This document shows positions 17,358 through 26,996 of a DNA stretch of 64,000 nucleotides, piece after piece. The stretch is from Gimesia benthica. Its GTDB lineage: Bacteria; Planctomycetota; Planctomycetia; Planctomycetales; Planctomycetaceae. Within the stretch, counting starts at the first letter, position 1, and every line of letters starts with the position of its first letter. Under the pieces are notes generated by a model that was not told where the DNA came from, did no database searches, and saw nothing but the letters and a program-made list of their open reading frames with translations. Position numbers and translations under genes: made by a program. The stretch is taken from contig NZ_CP043930.1 of the NCBI RefSeq assembly GCF_009720525.1, forward strand, positions 4,062,501-4,126,500, read 5' to 3'.

Positions 17358-19055
17358 TCAGGCAACAATCAGTCTTCGCCGGGATTGATCACGTAGCGCA
17401 CAGAGACAGTAGACGACTGCATCAGCCCGATCGGGAGAACGTCCCAATGTCTCCCTCAACGTTTTGCCCTGATAGTTTTCGTCAGACCCTCGCCGTCCTT
17501 TGGGGGTGATATAAAATTTTTCACCGTCATGCCCGGAGTATATTTTCTGAGGTGCTATCAGTTCTGCCCGCAGGCGTTCATTATCAGGCAAAGCGAATGG
17601 TATCATGCGGAAGTCCCCCGCCGGGTCAAGGCGTCTTGCAGCCTCTCCGTAGAGTTCGGCCCGTTTGTTGGCATATTTTTGAGTATCGATATCACTTGCT
17701 GAATTACTGTGAATTTCGATCACATGTACGTTTCGATTTTTTAGAGGATCACCGACTGCGTTCCCATAACCCCCTCCCCAGTCGATGGCCAACGGAACAA
17801 TTCCCTGTTCTAGATCAACTCCGTATGTCATTGCGGTTTCGATTACCCACTCGAGCGTCTGCTGTGTATCTGCGAACTGGCATTCATGGATGGCTCGGAT
17901 ACCGTACCTGCCACCGACGGCAAGGACTGAGGTATCTCCAAATCGGGAAGCGGCGACATCCAGTCCAAAACCCTCAACTGGAATAATCTGATTCAACAGA
18001 TGAATTGCAGACTTGTGTTGGTTTTCCGTAGCACGTCGCCAGAGATGATGCCAGCGTGTCCAGAATGAGACAGGTTCTACCAGCCAGTCTGAGAGAATGA
18101 CCTGTTTCTCAGGATCCTGATCCGGAAACTTGCCTAGTGCATATACATTACGAATGAGTGGATCCGGATCGTTTAATAAGGATATAAATTCGTCGTAGCA
18201 CGTCTGTCCGGGAATACGGGGCTTACATTGTTCGAAGTCTTTGGTTTCAATCGACGTACCATGCGAATAGAACCTGCTTCCGATTTTGATACCACCCAAG
18301 GGGGCGACTGGTTGTTCCAGGCAGGTCTCTTTCACATTTGTGCATTCCCAGCCACTGACGGTGATACAGCGTGTTTTACCATATTGGTCCACAATAGTTT
18401 GGGTGCGATCTGGTTCTATACTCGGAAAGGCATCTCGAAATGATCCCGAAAGTGTGGATGGATTGGAGAGAGCCAGAAATTTTTTTGCCTGAGTGTTGGC
18501 TAGTTTATATTTGTCTTCGAGATTCGGGGCCGTTGCCTCATCAAACCAGAAAAGAACATGTGGCGAGTGTGCGCCTCTGAAACCTTCAATATGCTTAGGG
18601 TTAGCCAGGGAAATAGAATGCTGTTGATGATCATAAATTCCCGAAGTCAACAATTTCCCTGGTGGCTTTACCGTCATCCGTCTCCACCATTTATCGACTT
18701 CCCCGTAGGCAATTTTCTGAGCCATCCTGAGTGAGTCTCGCGTAATTACAATTTTGGCATCGTCCCAGATATGAAAGTAAGTGCAACAGGCAATTCCTGC
18801 AGCAGCTCCCTTACCACAACCGGTGTTACCTTTGACGAATACGCGGCGAATAGTGGGATCGAATAGAGACTCCAGAATGTCCCATTGCCATTCATCCAGT
18901 TGGACACCAGGCCATTGTATTTCAACGTAGTGGCGAATCTGACCTGTTCGGGCTTGTTCAATGGCGGAATCCAAATTGGTGTCATCACCATTCTGTGTAC
19001 GTTTTCTATGTTGCTGCTCGCAGGCTGCAAACTGATTCTGCTCAGAAGAATTCAA
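17358..19055 (-). CDS. Terminase large subunit (TerL)
   Basis: 565 residues. N-terminal packaging ATPase: Walker A-like KGNTGCGKGA (75-84), the adenine/motor region FHIWDDAKIVITRDS, and Walker B VLFWFDEA (167-174) with the catalytic Glu. C-terminal RNase H-like nuclease: GFGLDVAASRFGDTSVLA (about 366-383) with metal-binding Asp, and RADAVVYCLCAL near the end with the final Asp. It cuts and pumps DNA into the capsid. The start is TTG at 19055; the frame closes 24 bases upstream. No small terminase gene was found beside it, on either strand, within the window. Confidence 0.9.
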   Translation of the reverse strand: MNSSEQNQFAACEQQHRKRTQNGDDTNLDSAIEQARTGQIRHYVEIQWPGVQLDEWQWDILESLFDPTIRRVFVKGNTGCGKGAAAGIACCTYFHIWDDAKIVITRDSLRMAQKIAYGEVDKWWRRMTVKPPGKLLTSGIYDHQQHSISLANPKHIEGFRGAHSPHVLFWFDEATAPNLEDKYKLANTQAKKFLALSNPSTLSGSFRDAFPSIEPDRTQTIVDQYGKTRCITVSGWECTNVKETCLEQPVAPLGGIKIGSRFYSHGTSIETKDFEQCKPRIPGQTCYDEFISLLNDPDPLIRNVYALGKFPDQDPEKQVILSDWLVEPVSFWTRWHHLWRRATENQHKSAIHLLNQIIPVEGFGLDVAASRFGDTSVLAVGGRYGIRAIHECQFADTQQTLEWVIETAMTYGVDLEQGIVPLAIDWGGGYGNAVGDPLKNRNVHVIEIHSNSASDIDTQKYANKRAELYGEAARRLDPAGDFRMIPFALPDNERLRAELIAPQKIYSGHDGEKFYITPKGRRGSDENYQGKTLRETLGRSPDRADAVVYCLCALRDQSRRRLIVA

Positions 19056-19361
19056 CCCGTCACCAATTATTTTCAGGTAAAATGTAAGAAAGAGACGTGG
19101 TGGGAAACTGATTCTTTTTCATTCAGCCAGTATCACAGCGATGAAAGCTCTCTGGAGAACAGCATATTGACCCACGAATTATTTTCGTAAATCCTTGCGA
19201 TCTGCGGGGGTAAGTCAAGATAATCAAACAACACGTGAATAAAGTGAACAGCTGAAGTTTTACCTTATTCTTTTAAGGTTTAATGCAACTTCGCTTAGAG
19301 TGAAACAAGTGGAATTCACCTCAACCTCAAATGGGTATGAATTGCCTGAGGAAACCAACAT
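19056..19361. other. Divergent intergenic region at the right edge of the phage module
   Basis: 306 bases between TerL and a rightward esterase gene. It contains a short inverted repeat (ACCTTA 19262-19267 and TAAGGT 19274-19279) and an AT-rich region likely to hold promoters for both sides. No gene, tRNA or obvious attachment-site repeat is seen. Confidence 0.4.
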
Positions 19362-20225
19362 ATGAAAATCTTATTCGCTACCTTAGTACTCTTTTCACTA
19401 GTTATGCCTGCGCAGTCAGTTGCTCAGGCGGAAGAAGAAGTCAAAATAATTCCGGACGTCGTTTATGGGCATAAATTTGGAATGGCACTGACATTCGATG
19501 TGTTCCAACCCGAGAAGCCGAACGGCGCTGGCGTACTTTTCATGGTTAGTGGCGGATGGTATTCGCGCTGGACGGAGCCTCAAAATATGTTGTCGTGGTT
19601 TAAGCCATTATTAGATAGCGGTTTTACAGTATTTTGTGTCAGGCATGGCAGCAGCCCTAAATTCAAAATCCCGGAAGTGGTCGAGGATGTGAGAAGAAGT
19701 GTGCGGTTCATTCGTCTGCATGCGAAAGAATACGGTGTGGATCCCAACCGACTGGGGGTTTGGGGTGGAAGTGCCGGAGGGCATTTATCACTGATACTTG
19801 GGACGACATCGGATCAGGGGGAACCGGACGCAAAAGATAAGGTGTTACAACAGAGTGATCGCGTGGCTGCAGTTGCTGCCTATTATCCTCCTACTGACTT
19901 GCGTGAGTTCGTTGAAGAAACATCTCCCTATTACCAGCGGTTTCCTGCACTACAGTTTGACAAGGAACTCGCTGATGATTTCTCCCCGCTTCTGCAAGTC
20001 ACTCCCGATGATTCGCCGACTCTGTTGATTCATGGTGACCAGGACAAACTGGTTCCCATCAGCCATAGTGAAAACATCATGCAGCAGTTTAAGGAGAAAA
20101 ACGTCCCGGCTGAGTTACTGGTTATTGAAAAGGCGGCTCATGGTTTTAAAGGGGATGATCAGACGCGCGCCAGCCAGGCTGTCGTTGAGTGGTTCCAAAA
20201 ACATCTACAGGGGCAGTCTAAATGA
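19362..20225 (+). CDS. Secreted alpha/beta hydrolase (BD-FAE / esterase-lipase type)
   Basis: 287 residues with an N-terminal signal peptide ending near residue 23. The catalytic triad of the esterase fold is visible: nucleophile Ser137 in GGSAGGH, the Asp in HGDQDKLVP (about 228-236), and the His in KAAHGFKGDD (about 263-272). The oxyanion region MVSGGWYS replaces the usual HGGG. Likely hydrolyses carbohydrate esters or similar substrates outside the cytoplasm. ATG at 19362 after TGAGGAAA. It is the first cellular gene right of the phage module and convergent with asnS. Confidence 0.85.
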   Translation: MKILFATLVLFSLVMPAQSVAQAEEEVKIIPDVVYGHKFGMALTFDVFQPEKPNGAGVLFMVSGGWYSRWTEPQNMLSWFKPLLDSGFTVFCVRHGSSPKFKIPEVVEDVRRSVRFIRLHAKEYGVDPNRLGVWGGSAGGHLSLILGTTSDQGEPDAKDKVLQQSDRVAAVAAYYPPTDLREFVEETSPYYQRFPALQFDKELADDFSPLLQVTPDDSPTLLIHGDQDKLVPISHSENIMQQFKEKNVPAELLVIEKAAHGFKGDDQTRASQAVVEWFQKHLQGQSK

Positions 20226-20235
20226 TTTTGCCGGA

Positions 20236-21627
20236 TCAGAATTCCGCGTTTTTAGGAGTTCTGGGGAAGGGGATACAGTCACGGATATTTGTCATTGAGG
20301 TCAGTAGCTGAATCAAACGCTCAAACCCGAGTCCGAAGCCTGAATGAGGGACTGTACCGTACTTCCGTAAGTCGGTGTACCACCAGTAGTCTTCGGGGTT
20401 TAGATCACCTTCCCGCATACGATCAATGAGAACATCGTAGCGTTCTTCGCGCTGACTTCCTCCGATTATCTCACCAACACCTGGAACAAGTACGTCCATA
20501 GCACAGACGGTTTTACCATCGTCATTGCAACGCATGTAGAAGGGTTTGATCGTTCGGGGGTAATTGTAAACGATGACGGGTTGTTTAAAGTGTTCCTCAG
20601 TTAAGTATCGTTCATGTTCGGACTGCATATCACTGCCCCAGTCGATGGGGAAGTCAAACTGCTTTCCGCAGGATTTGAGAATCTCGATGGCTTCGGTATA
20701 AGAGAGCCGAATGAATTCGTTTTCGGTAATGTTGTGCAGTTTTTCTAATGTAGTCTGATCGATACGCTGGTTGAAAAACTCCATGTCTTCAGGACAGTTC
20801 TGCAGAACATCCCCAATGACAGTTCTGACAAAACTTTCTGCGAGTGCCATGTTGTCTTCAAGATCATAGAAGGGCATTTCAGGCTCAATCATCCAGAATT
20901 CAGCGAGATGACGGGATGTATTTGAATTCTCTGCACGGAATGTTGGGCCGAAGGTATAACACTCACCGAGTGAGGTGGCAAAAATTTCTGCTTCCAGTTG
21001 ACCGCTGACTGTCAGAGAAGCTGGTTTACCGAAAAAATCCTGAGAAAAGTCGATTTCGGTCTGAACTTGCGCCAGACGTTCCAGGTTGAGTGTAGTGACC
21101 TGAAACATTTCGCCTGCTCCCTCGCAGTCACTGGTGGTAATAATCGGAGTCTGAATATAGACAAACCCTCTGGACTGAAAGAAGCGATGAATTGCATATG
21201 CAGCTTCATTGCGGACGCGGGTAATGGCTCCAAAGGTATTGGTGCGGGGACGCAGGTGGGCAATTTCTCTGAGAAACTCGAAGCTGTGTCGTTTCTTCTG
21301 GAGAGGGTAACTTTCAGCGTCTGCAGTTCCATATAGAATAAACGATTCAGCATGCAGCTCTATTCGCTGATTCTTACCCGGTGATTCATTCACTATTCCA
21401 GTGACTGCGATACTGGAACCGGTGGTGACATCTTTGATCAACGTTTCATAGTCTGGAACGCTTTGATCGATGACGATTTGTAAATTAGACATGCAGCTGC
21501 CATCATTGAGCTCAACAAAGGAAAAGCCACTCTTCGAATCTCGGCGTGTGCGGACCCACCCGGATACCTTGATTGTTTCGCCGGGCTGGGATGTATGCAG
21601 TGCTGCTTTAATTTTGGTACGAATCAT
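20236..21627 (-). CDS. asnS: Asparagine--tRNA ligase
   Basis: 463 residues, the normal length. N-terminal OB-fold anticodon-binding domain ([18 protein letters not shown], about 22-39), then the class II catalytic core with motif 2 [12 protein letters not shown] (about 230-241) and motif 3 GFGLGFERL (about 432-440). It charges tRNA-Asn. ATG at 21627. Its 3' end faces the esterase gene with only 10 bases between the two stops. A housekeeping gene, so it marks chromosomal background directly next to the phage module. Confidence 0.95.
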   Translation of the reverse strand: MIRTKIKAALHTSQPGETIKVSGWVRTRRDSKSGFSFVELNDGSCMSNLQIVIDQSVPDYETLIKDVTTGSSIAVTGIVNESPGKNQRIELHAESFILYGTADAESYPLQKKRHSFEFLREIAHLRPRTNTFGAITRVRNEAAYAIHRFFQSRGFVYIQTPIITTSDCEGAGEMFQVTTLNLERLAQVQTEIDFSQDFFGKPASLTVSGQLEAEIFATSLGECYTFGPTFRAENSNTSRHLAEFWMIEPEMPFYDLEDNMALAESFVRTVIGDVLQNCPEDMEFFNQRIDQTTLEKLHNITENEFIRLSYTEAIEILKSCGKQFDFPIDWGSDMQSEHERYLTEEHFKQPVIVYNYPRTIKPFYMRCNDDGKTVCAMDVLVPGVGEIIGGSQREERYDVLIDRMREGDLNPEDYWWYTDLRKYGTVPHSGFGLGFERLIQLLTSMTNIRDCIPFPRTPKNAEF

Positions 21628-22026
21628 GTGGAGGTCTTTCCGTAATACAAGCCTGTGAGCTGGCTGTCATCCTGATCGATATTTAATAACTCCAGTGCGG
21701 TCTGGAAGTTATTCCTCTTTGTAATCTGCGGTCTTCAATCTGTAAACTGTAATCGAGCCGGGTACTTGCTCTCGTAAATCAGAATTATAGTTTTATGGGG
21801 GGGCCCAGAGACTCTGGTGACAGAAAATGGTGTATTTTCGATGTTTATAGACAAAATCCTTTAGAGACAGGGTCATCAGAGGGAAATAGGTCCGAGGTAG
21901 TACTGACATTTCAGATGATTTGTTTTGATCACATCTGGCGGTCTGCGCTGGCGGGTCGGACCATTTCAGCCTAGAATGGACACAGGAACACATGTTGTCG
22001 TGGTGGCCGGTGAGATAACAACATTC
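21628..22026. other. Divergent intergenic region between asnS and the secretion-like operon
   Basis: 399 bases, no gene supported; an in-frame upstream extension of the next gene exists but starts with poor codons. A near-perfect inverted repeat CCAGAG-A-CTCTGG lies at 21805-21817 beside a G-rich run and could be an operator or hairpin. Likely holds the promoters of asnS and the rightward gene string. Confidence 0.4.
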
Positions 22027-23133
22027 ATGATGAACTCGAAACAACCCAAATCCCAGAGCGTATCAGCTGAAAGTTTAGCTGATCTCAATGATGAGTTGGC
22101 TGCGATGGTCCGTACTGGGATTCCGTTAGATGAAGGGCTCAGAAATGCCGCAAAATATTTGAAAGCGGATTCGCAGAACTTCATCAGGCATCTGCTGCAA
22201 AAAATTGAGGAAGGAGCTTCTCTGGATGAGGCTGTCCAGTCCGAAGCGATCCAGTTACCGTCTACCTACGTCGCGCTCATCAAATCAGGAATCAAAATGG
22301 GGCGTTTGCCGGAAGCGCTGACATCCTTTGCTTCATTTGCTCGCGCCAGGATGGATTTGCGGCGCGAACTCGGATCAGCATTGATCTATCCAGTGATAAT
22401 TTTGATTATCGCCTTTATGCTTTCGCTGTTTGTCTGTTTCATTATTTTTCCAGAACTGGTCACCGCGAATGAGATATTTCAGCTCAAAAATACTTTAGTG
22501 ATGAACACGCTCATGAGCCTGTTCGGATTTTACCAGAACTGGTTCATACTGATTCCAGCGGTATTTCTGGTCTTGCTTTTCAGCTGGAAATTCAGTCGGC
22601 ATTCATTCATGTTGTCTCGAGAAGTCAATCAGTCTGGTTTGAAATCTCTGGCAGCCAACATTGCATATGGGTGGGTCCCCGGCTATCGCAGGTTGGTGCT
22701 CGATATGAACTATTCCACTTTTGCGGAAATGGCCGGAGTTTTGCTTTCATATCATATTCCTTTATCTGATTCACTCGTACTCGCAGCAGAATGTACAGGC
22801 AATTCGAAAATGATCAATCAGGTCCGTGCAGTGGCGGAAAAACTTGAACAGGGTGAGGGAATTAAAGGCAGTATTCAGTCTGCAGCAGAATTACCTGGAT
22901 ATATTCAATCCATGTTGATGAATCCCGCACATCAAAATCGCCTGCCGGATATCATGTCCGAAATTGCCCGTGTTTATCAGACGCGCGTATTAAACCGTAT
23001 TGAATGGATCAAAAACATCGTCCCTGTGGGATTAGTCGTATTAGTCGCAGGTGGTATTACAGTCTGTTATGCACTGCTAGTATTTTTACCCTTCGTCGAG
23101 ATTTTGAAAATGCTGGGAAGTCCTTCGGTCTAA
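22027..23133 (+). CDS. GspF/PilC-like inner membrane protein 1
   Basis: About 368 residues from ATG at 22027 (a second ATG follows directly at 22030). Two type II secretion F domains: a cytoplasmic helical bundle (AMVRTGIPLDEGLRNAA, then SGIKMGRLPEALTSFA) followed by membrane helices (IYPVIILIIAFMLSLFVCFI; LIPAVFLVLLFSW), a second bundle (FAEMAGVLLSYHIPLSDSL) and a final helix. Such proteins form the membrane platform on which a cytoplasmic ATPase drives pseudopilin assembly. Its stop overlaps the next start (TAATG). First of three F-type genes in a row. Confidence 0.82.
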   Translation: MMNSKQPKSQSVSAESLADLNDELAAMVRTGIPLDEGLRNAAKYLKADSQNFIRHLLQKIEEGASLDEAVQSEAIQLPSTYVALIKSGIKMGRLPEALTSFASFARARMDLRRELGSALIYPVIILIIAFMLSLFVCFIIFPELVTANEIFQLKNTLVMNTLMSLFGFYQNWFILIPAVFLVLLFSWKFSRHSFMLSREVNQSGLKSLAANIAYGWVPGYRRLVLDMNYSTFAEMAGVLLSYHIPLSDSLVLAAECTGNSKMINQVRAVAEKLEQGEGIKGSIQSAAELPGYIQSMLMNPAHQNRLPDIMSEIARVYQTRVLNRIEWIKNIVPVGLVVLVAGGITVCYALLVFLPFVEILKMLGSPSV

Positions 23134-24401
23134 TGAAAAAGTATTCCTATCTCTGTATTAATTCTGATGGTCAGGAAGTCAGCGGCTTTGTAAATGCACG
23201 CAGTGATGAGTCTGCCCGTATCAAGCTGATGGAGCAGGGACTGAAAGTTGTTCGAGTTGATTTGATCGAGTCAAGTCAGACTTCAGAGTCAGAATTCAGC
23301 GATGGTGATGCTGTTGATATTATTGAATTTGAGGGAGAGTCATTAGAGGACTACGGTAAAGCTGTTTGGGACGTTAGCACTGATTATCTAGACTCGATCC
23401 GAAACAAAAAACAGCCTCAAATAGAGGGGTTGCCATTGTCCGCCAGTTTACGAACACTGGCGGAAGAATCGCCATCAAGCAACCTGGCACAAACTTTTCA
23501 GAAGATGGCATTAGACCTGGAGCAGGGGAGATCTCAAGAAGATACCTTCCAACGGCATTTGCAATCGGTACCACAAAACCTTGCGACCTTGATTCATGTC
23601 TCCGCTGGTACAGAAAAACTAGAGTCTGTGATTGAAGATTATATTGCCAGCGAGAGACAGCGCAGACAGGCAAGGCATAAATTGCTGACATCTTTTTTCT
23701 ATTCAATCGTATTAATTCTTGGTTCTTTGATTTTGTTCTACTTTCTGATGACGATCATCGTTGGGAATTTCAAATCACTTTTTGAAGACTTCGGCACTGA
23801 GCTTCCCAGGCTGACAGTTCTGATGATCAGTTTCGCTGATCTGTTAACAAAGCACGGATTCAAGATTGCGCTCATTATTATTGGCGGGATGTTACTAATC
23901 TGGTTCAGTTTTGATTTTCTGAAGAAGCGTGCCTTGAGACGCCGGCTACTGAATCAAATACCCGTGTTTGGTTCTATTTTGAGTAATACTTCGATCTCTC
24001 AATTCTGCCGCATGCTGGCTGGCCTGATTGATGCCAGGGTGAAATTACCCGAAGCACTCATGTTGGCGGCTCAGATGACGCGTGATCCAAACCTGATCGC
24101 GGGGTGTGAAGTTCTGATTAAACGGACCAATGCGGGGTTCAGCCTGATGGAATCCGCTCAAAGTTCTCCACATTTTACGAAAAGTTTTATTCATATATTT
24201 CGCTGGCAGGACCACCCACAGGTCTTCGTTGAGTCTTTGCGTGCCAGCAGTAACATCTATCAGACCAAAGCAGATTTGAAAACAGGCACACTGATATTCA
24301 TCCTGCAGCCTGTGCTGATATCTGGAATGTTGTTTTTATTGGGCATTCCGATCGTGGCAGTCTATTTACCAATGATCAAATTATTAAATGATCTCTCATA
24401 G
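23133..24401 (+). CDS. GspF/PilC-like inner membrane protein 2
   Basis: 422 residues, starting at ATG 23133 that overlaps the previous stop, which suggests translational coupling; a longer frame upstream is not used. A variable N-terminal part (YSYLCINSDGQEVSGFVNA, the kind of segment found in front of GspF/PilC) precedes two F domains: LAEESPSSNLAQTFQKMALDL, a membrane helix pair (YSIVLILGSLILFYFLM; KIALIIIGGMLLIWFSF), then FCRMLAGLIDARVKLPEAL and a C-terminal helix. Role as for its neighbour, possibly a hetero-oligomer partner. Confidence 0.82.
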   Translation: MKKYSYLCINSDGQEVSGFVNARSDESARIKLMEQGLKVVRVDLIESSQTSESEFSDGDAVDIIEFEGESLEDYGKAVWDVSTDYLDSIRNKKQPQIEGLPLSASLRTLAEESPSSNLAQTFQKMALDLEQGRSQEDTFQRHLQSVPQNLATLIHVSAGTEKLESVIEDYIASERQRRQARHKLLTSFFYSIVLILGSLILFYFLMTIIVGNFKSLFEDFGTELPRLTVLMISFADLLTKHGFKIALIIIGGMLLIWFSFDFLKKRALRRRLLNQIPVFGSILSNTSISQFCRMLAGLIDARVKLPEALMLAAQMTRDPNLIAGCEVLIKRTNAGFSLMESAQSSPHFTKSFIHIFRWQDHPQVFVESLRASSNIYQTKADLKTGTLIFILQPVLISGMLFLLGIPIVAVYLPMIKLLNDLS

Positions 24402-24415
24402 TCCATTTTGAAAGT

Positions 24416-25951
24416 TTGACGACCGTGGAATTTCTGGGCGTGATATTCAGTCTGGCTTTCTTTGTCTATTTCCCAATAGCAGGAATTACATCGGTCATGC
24501 TTGCGCGGCGCGTGCAGGATTTTGGTCATCAGGGAGTCAATCAGCTGATCAAGGTCTGCTGGAAAGCGTTTACTCTGTTCATGCTGGCTCTATGTGTGAT
24601 ATTTCTTCTGCTTAATATTATTGCTGTGGTAACCAATCAAGTAACTATTCTCGGAACTGCCCTGGTCGCTCTGCCAACAATCTTGATTTATATCTTCACA
24701 ATCTATCTGGAATGGCAGTGCTTACAGTTACTGCGTTCTATCAATCAGGAAGATGAGTACAGTCTCTCAGAAGTTATGCAAAACCGCTTGCATATTATCC
24801 GGACTGGAGGTTGGATTTTGCTGGGTTTACCTCTATTGATCTTCATTCCAGTATTAATTTACATCATTCCTTTTTTTATCCTGATGATTGCTGTCTTCTG
24901 CTGTGTGTTAAATATCCTGTCATTAAACAAGCGGTCTCGGGAAACAGAACTGCTCTGGCTGATGACGTTTTGCGTTGAGAAGAATATTCCCCTGGCGGCA
25001 GAAATCGATCGTTATTCTCAAACGAAGAAAGGCAGATACCGGGACCGATTGTTAAGGTTCAGCAGCAGATTGCATTCCGGTGAGTCCCTTTCCGAGGCAC
25101 TGGCAGAAAATTCAGGTTTGCTACCCCAGTCAGCAATTGTGGCATTAAATATCGGTGAGAAGACTAACAATCCGGGGATTGCTTTACGGGATTCGGCGGT
25201 CAGAGCGACAAGAAAACTCGGTACCAGTTCTGATAAATCGAATTTTGCAAATCTGATTCTATACCTCACAATCATTCTTTCGCTGCAGTTTATTATCACA
25301 GGGTTTATCATGTACTGGATTGTTCCGAAGTTCAAAAAGATCTTCCTGGATTTCGGTTTTGAATTACCATCAATTACACAGTCACTCATGACTGCCAGCG
25401 ATGTGATCTTCTCATACTTCTATCTGTTCTTTCCAATATTCTCATTGCCACTGGTAGTACTGGCAATTTTACATTTTGGTAATTACTTCGGTTGGTCGAA
25501 CCTCAATATTCCATTTATTACGGGCTGGTTTCCCCGTCTGAATACCCCCCAATGTTTACGACAAATTGCGCAAACCGTGGTGATCGAGAGGCCTCCTCTT
25601 CTCGCCCTGGATTCTATTGGTAATTATCACCTCTGGTCTGATGTAAGAGTGCAGACGCAGTCAGCTGCGCAACGAGTTCGTCAGGGTAATGATTTCTGGG
25701 AATCGTTACGTGAGGCGAAAGTTCTCTCCAGTGCAGAGGCAGGTCTTTGTATGACTGCTGAAAAAGTGGGTAATCTTCCCTCAGTATTGCGTTCCCTGGC
25801 TGATACGATTGAGCAGCGCAGATTTCGCAGAATCAGATACTTCACAGAAATCTGTAAACCGGTTCTGGTTTGTACTCTCGCGGTACTGGTCGGTTACTTT
25901 GTCATAGCTCTGTTTATGCCTTTAGTTTATCTGTTGTTCCAAATTTCCTGA
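24416..25951 (+). CDS. GspF-like inner membrane protein 3, with extra membrane N-terminus
   Basis: 511 residues from TTG at 24416 (a GTG at 24425 is possible). Unlike its neighbours it begins with four or more membrane helices (about 5-30, 45-70, 80-100, 125-165) before the first F domain (LLWLMTFCVEKNIPLAAEI; NIGEKTNNPGIALRDSA), two helices (LILYLTIILSLQFIITGFIM; FYLFFPIFSLPLVVLAIL), a second F domain (LRQIAQTVVIERPPLLALD; TAEKVGNLPSVLRSLAD) and a final helix. Third of the tandem F-type genes, 14 bases after the second. The additional membrane part is unusual for the family. Confidence 0.75.
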   Translation: MTTVEFLGVIFSLAFFVYFPIAGITSVMLARRVQDFGHQGVNQLIKVCWKAFTLFMLALCVIFLLLNIIAVVTNQVTILGTALVALPTILIYIFTIYLEWQCLQLLRSINQEDEYSLSEVMQNRLHIIRTGGWILLGLPLLIFIPVLIYIIPFFILMIAVFCCVLNILSLNKRSRETELLWLMTFCVEKNIPLAAEIDRYSQTKKGRYRDRLLRFSSRLHSGESLSEALAENSGLLPQSAIVALNIGEKTNNPGIALRDSAVRATRKLGTSSDKSNFANLILYLTIILSLQFIITGFIMYWIVPKFKKIFLDFGFELPSITQSLMTASDVIFSYFYLFFPIFSLPLVVLAILHFGNYFGWSNLNIPFITGWFPRLNTPQCLRQIAQTVVIERPPLLALDSIGNYHLWSDVRVQTQSAAQRVRQGNDFWESLREAKVLSSAEAGLCMTAEKVGNLPSVLRSLADTIEQRRFRRIRYFTEICKPVLVCTLAVLVGYFVIALFMPLVYLLFQIS

Positions 25952-25963
25952 GTCATAGTTCAA

Positions 25964-26404
25964 ATGAGAATTCGCAATAAAAATCATCCAGAACGAAAGG
26001 TCCTCTTAAATCATCGAGGTGGATTTACCCTCTTTGAAGCCTTTATTTCAATGATTCTGGTGGGGGCAACGATGGCAGTGGCACTTCCCGCGTTTAAGGC
26101 TATTGGCCAGCAGAGGAAAGACATCGATCAAAGGTATCTGGTTGTCACAGCTGTCGGAAATCTGTCTGAACGAATTCGTGCAGAAAGTTCCGGGAAGGAC
26201 TTGAGTCAGGAGCGTCTCAATCACTATCAGTCAGCGCTGATTGGGGAGTTAGATCTCAATGATCCTCAAGTAGAACTCTCTTTAGTCAACACAGATGATG
26301 AGGAAGTATCTGGAGTCCGTCAGGTTGCTATCAAAGTCTCCTGGAGAAATATCTACGGGGAAAATGTTGATCCTGTTACGCTGACCCTCTGGTTATATGA
26401 ATGA
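25964..26404 (+). CDS. Pseudopilin-like protein 1 (type IV pilin N-terminus)
   Basis: 146 residues. After a short basic leader the prepilin-type sequence GGFTLFEAFISMILVGA appears (about 18-35), with cleavage expected after the Gly before Phe and Glu at +5; the hydrophobic helix continues to about 42. The rest is a soluble domain with helix and strands, like GspI/GspH minor pseudopilins. ATG at 25964, 12 bases after the F-type gene. Confidence 0.75.
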   Translation: MRIRNKNHPERKVLLNHRGGFTLFEAFISMILVGATMAVALPAFKAIGQQRKDIDQRYLVVTAVGNLSERIRAESSGKDLSQERLNHYQSALIGELDLNDPQVELSLVNTDDEEVSGVRQVAIKVSWRNIYGENVDPVTLTLWLYE

Positions 26405-26993
26405 ATGTTTCATGATCATATCAGACAAAAGAAGAATACAACGACGTTCTTATACGAAGATACGACAGGGATATTCGTTGATCGAAATGCTGGCAGTAAT
26501 GTCGGCGATGTCAATTCTGTTCACTGCCGCGGTGACCACTCTGGCATTCCTGATGCGAGTGGAGATGAAGGGAACAGAACGCCTTGAGAATAAACTGGTG
26601 CTTCAAAAGATCGCGCACAAGTTCAGAGAAGATGTATCTACAGCTCAGAACGCAGAGATATCCAAACAGAATAGCCAGCAAATACTTAAGCTGGCACTGC
26701 GCCAAAACACATCTATCACTTATTTGACAAATTCCCCGGGTGAAGGAATTCGTCGCGAATATCACAGGGAAGGTAAACTTGTCTCACAGGATGAATATTT
26801 ACTCCCGCTGGCAGGTGTTACTTTTCAGACAGAAATATTCAATCAGCAGGAACTGGTTTCTATGGAGCTGAATATTCCAGATAAGACAGGACATGAGAAT
26901 AAAACTCTGCAAGCTTATTTCCAGTTGTTCCGGTGTGAAGCACAGTTGAATCGAGTCGGCCAGATTCAGAAACAGTCAGAGCAGACAGAGTGA
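26397..26993 (+). CDS. Pseudopilin-like protein 2 (GspJ-like)
   Basis: 198 residues. Leader of about 25 basic residues, then GYSLIEMLAVMSAMSIL (about 25-41), a prepilin cleavage/methylation motif with Glu at +5. The soluble part contains GspJ-like beta segments (ILKLALRQNTSITYL; LLPLAGVTFQTEIF). It overlaps the previous gene by 8 bases, ATG at 26397, with an alternative ATG at 26412. Confidence 0.72.
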   Translation: MNECFMIISDKRRIQRRSYTKIRQGYSLIEMLAVMSAMSILFTAAVTTLAFLMRVEMKGTERLENKLVLQKIAHKFREDVSTAQNAEISKQNSQQILKLALRQNTSITYLTNSPGEGIRREYHREGKLVSQDEYLLPLAGVTFQTEIFNQQELVSMELNIPDKTGHENKTLQAYFQLFRCEAQLNRVGQIQKQSEQTE

Positions 26994-26996
26994 AGC

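Noticed and set aside
19056-22026. tRNA gene or attachment site at the right edge of the phage module
   Set aside because: No tRNA-like cloverleaf or direct repeat could be found by eye.
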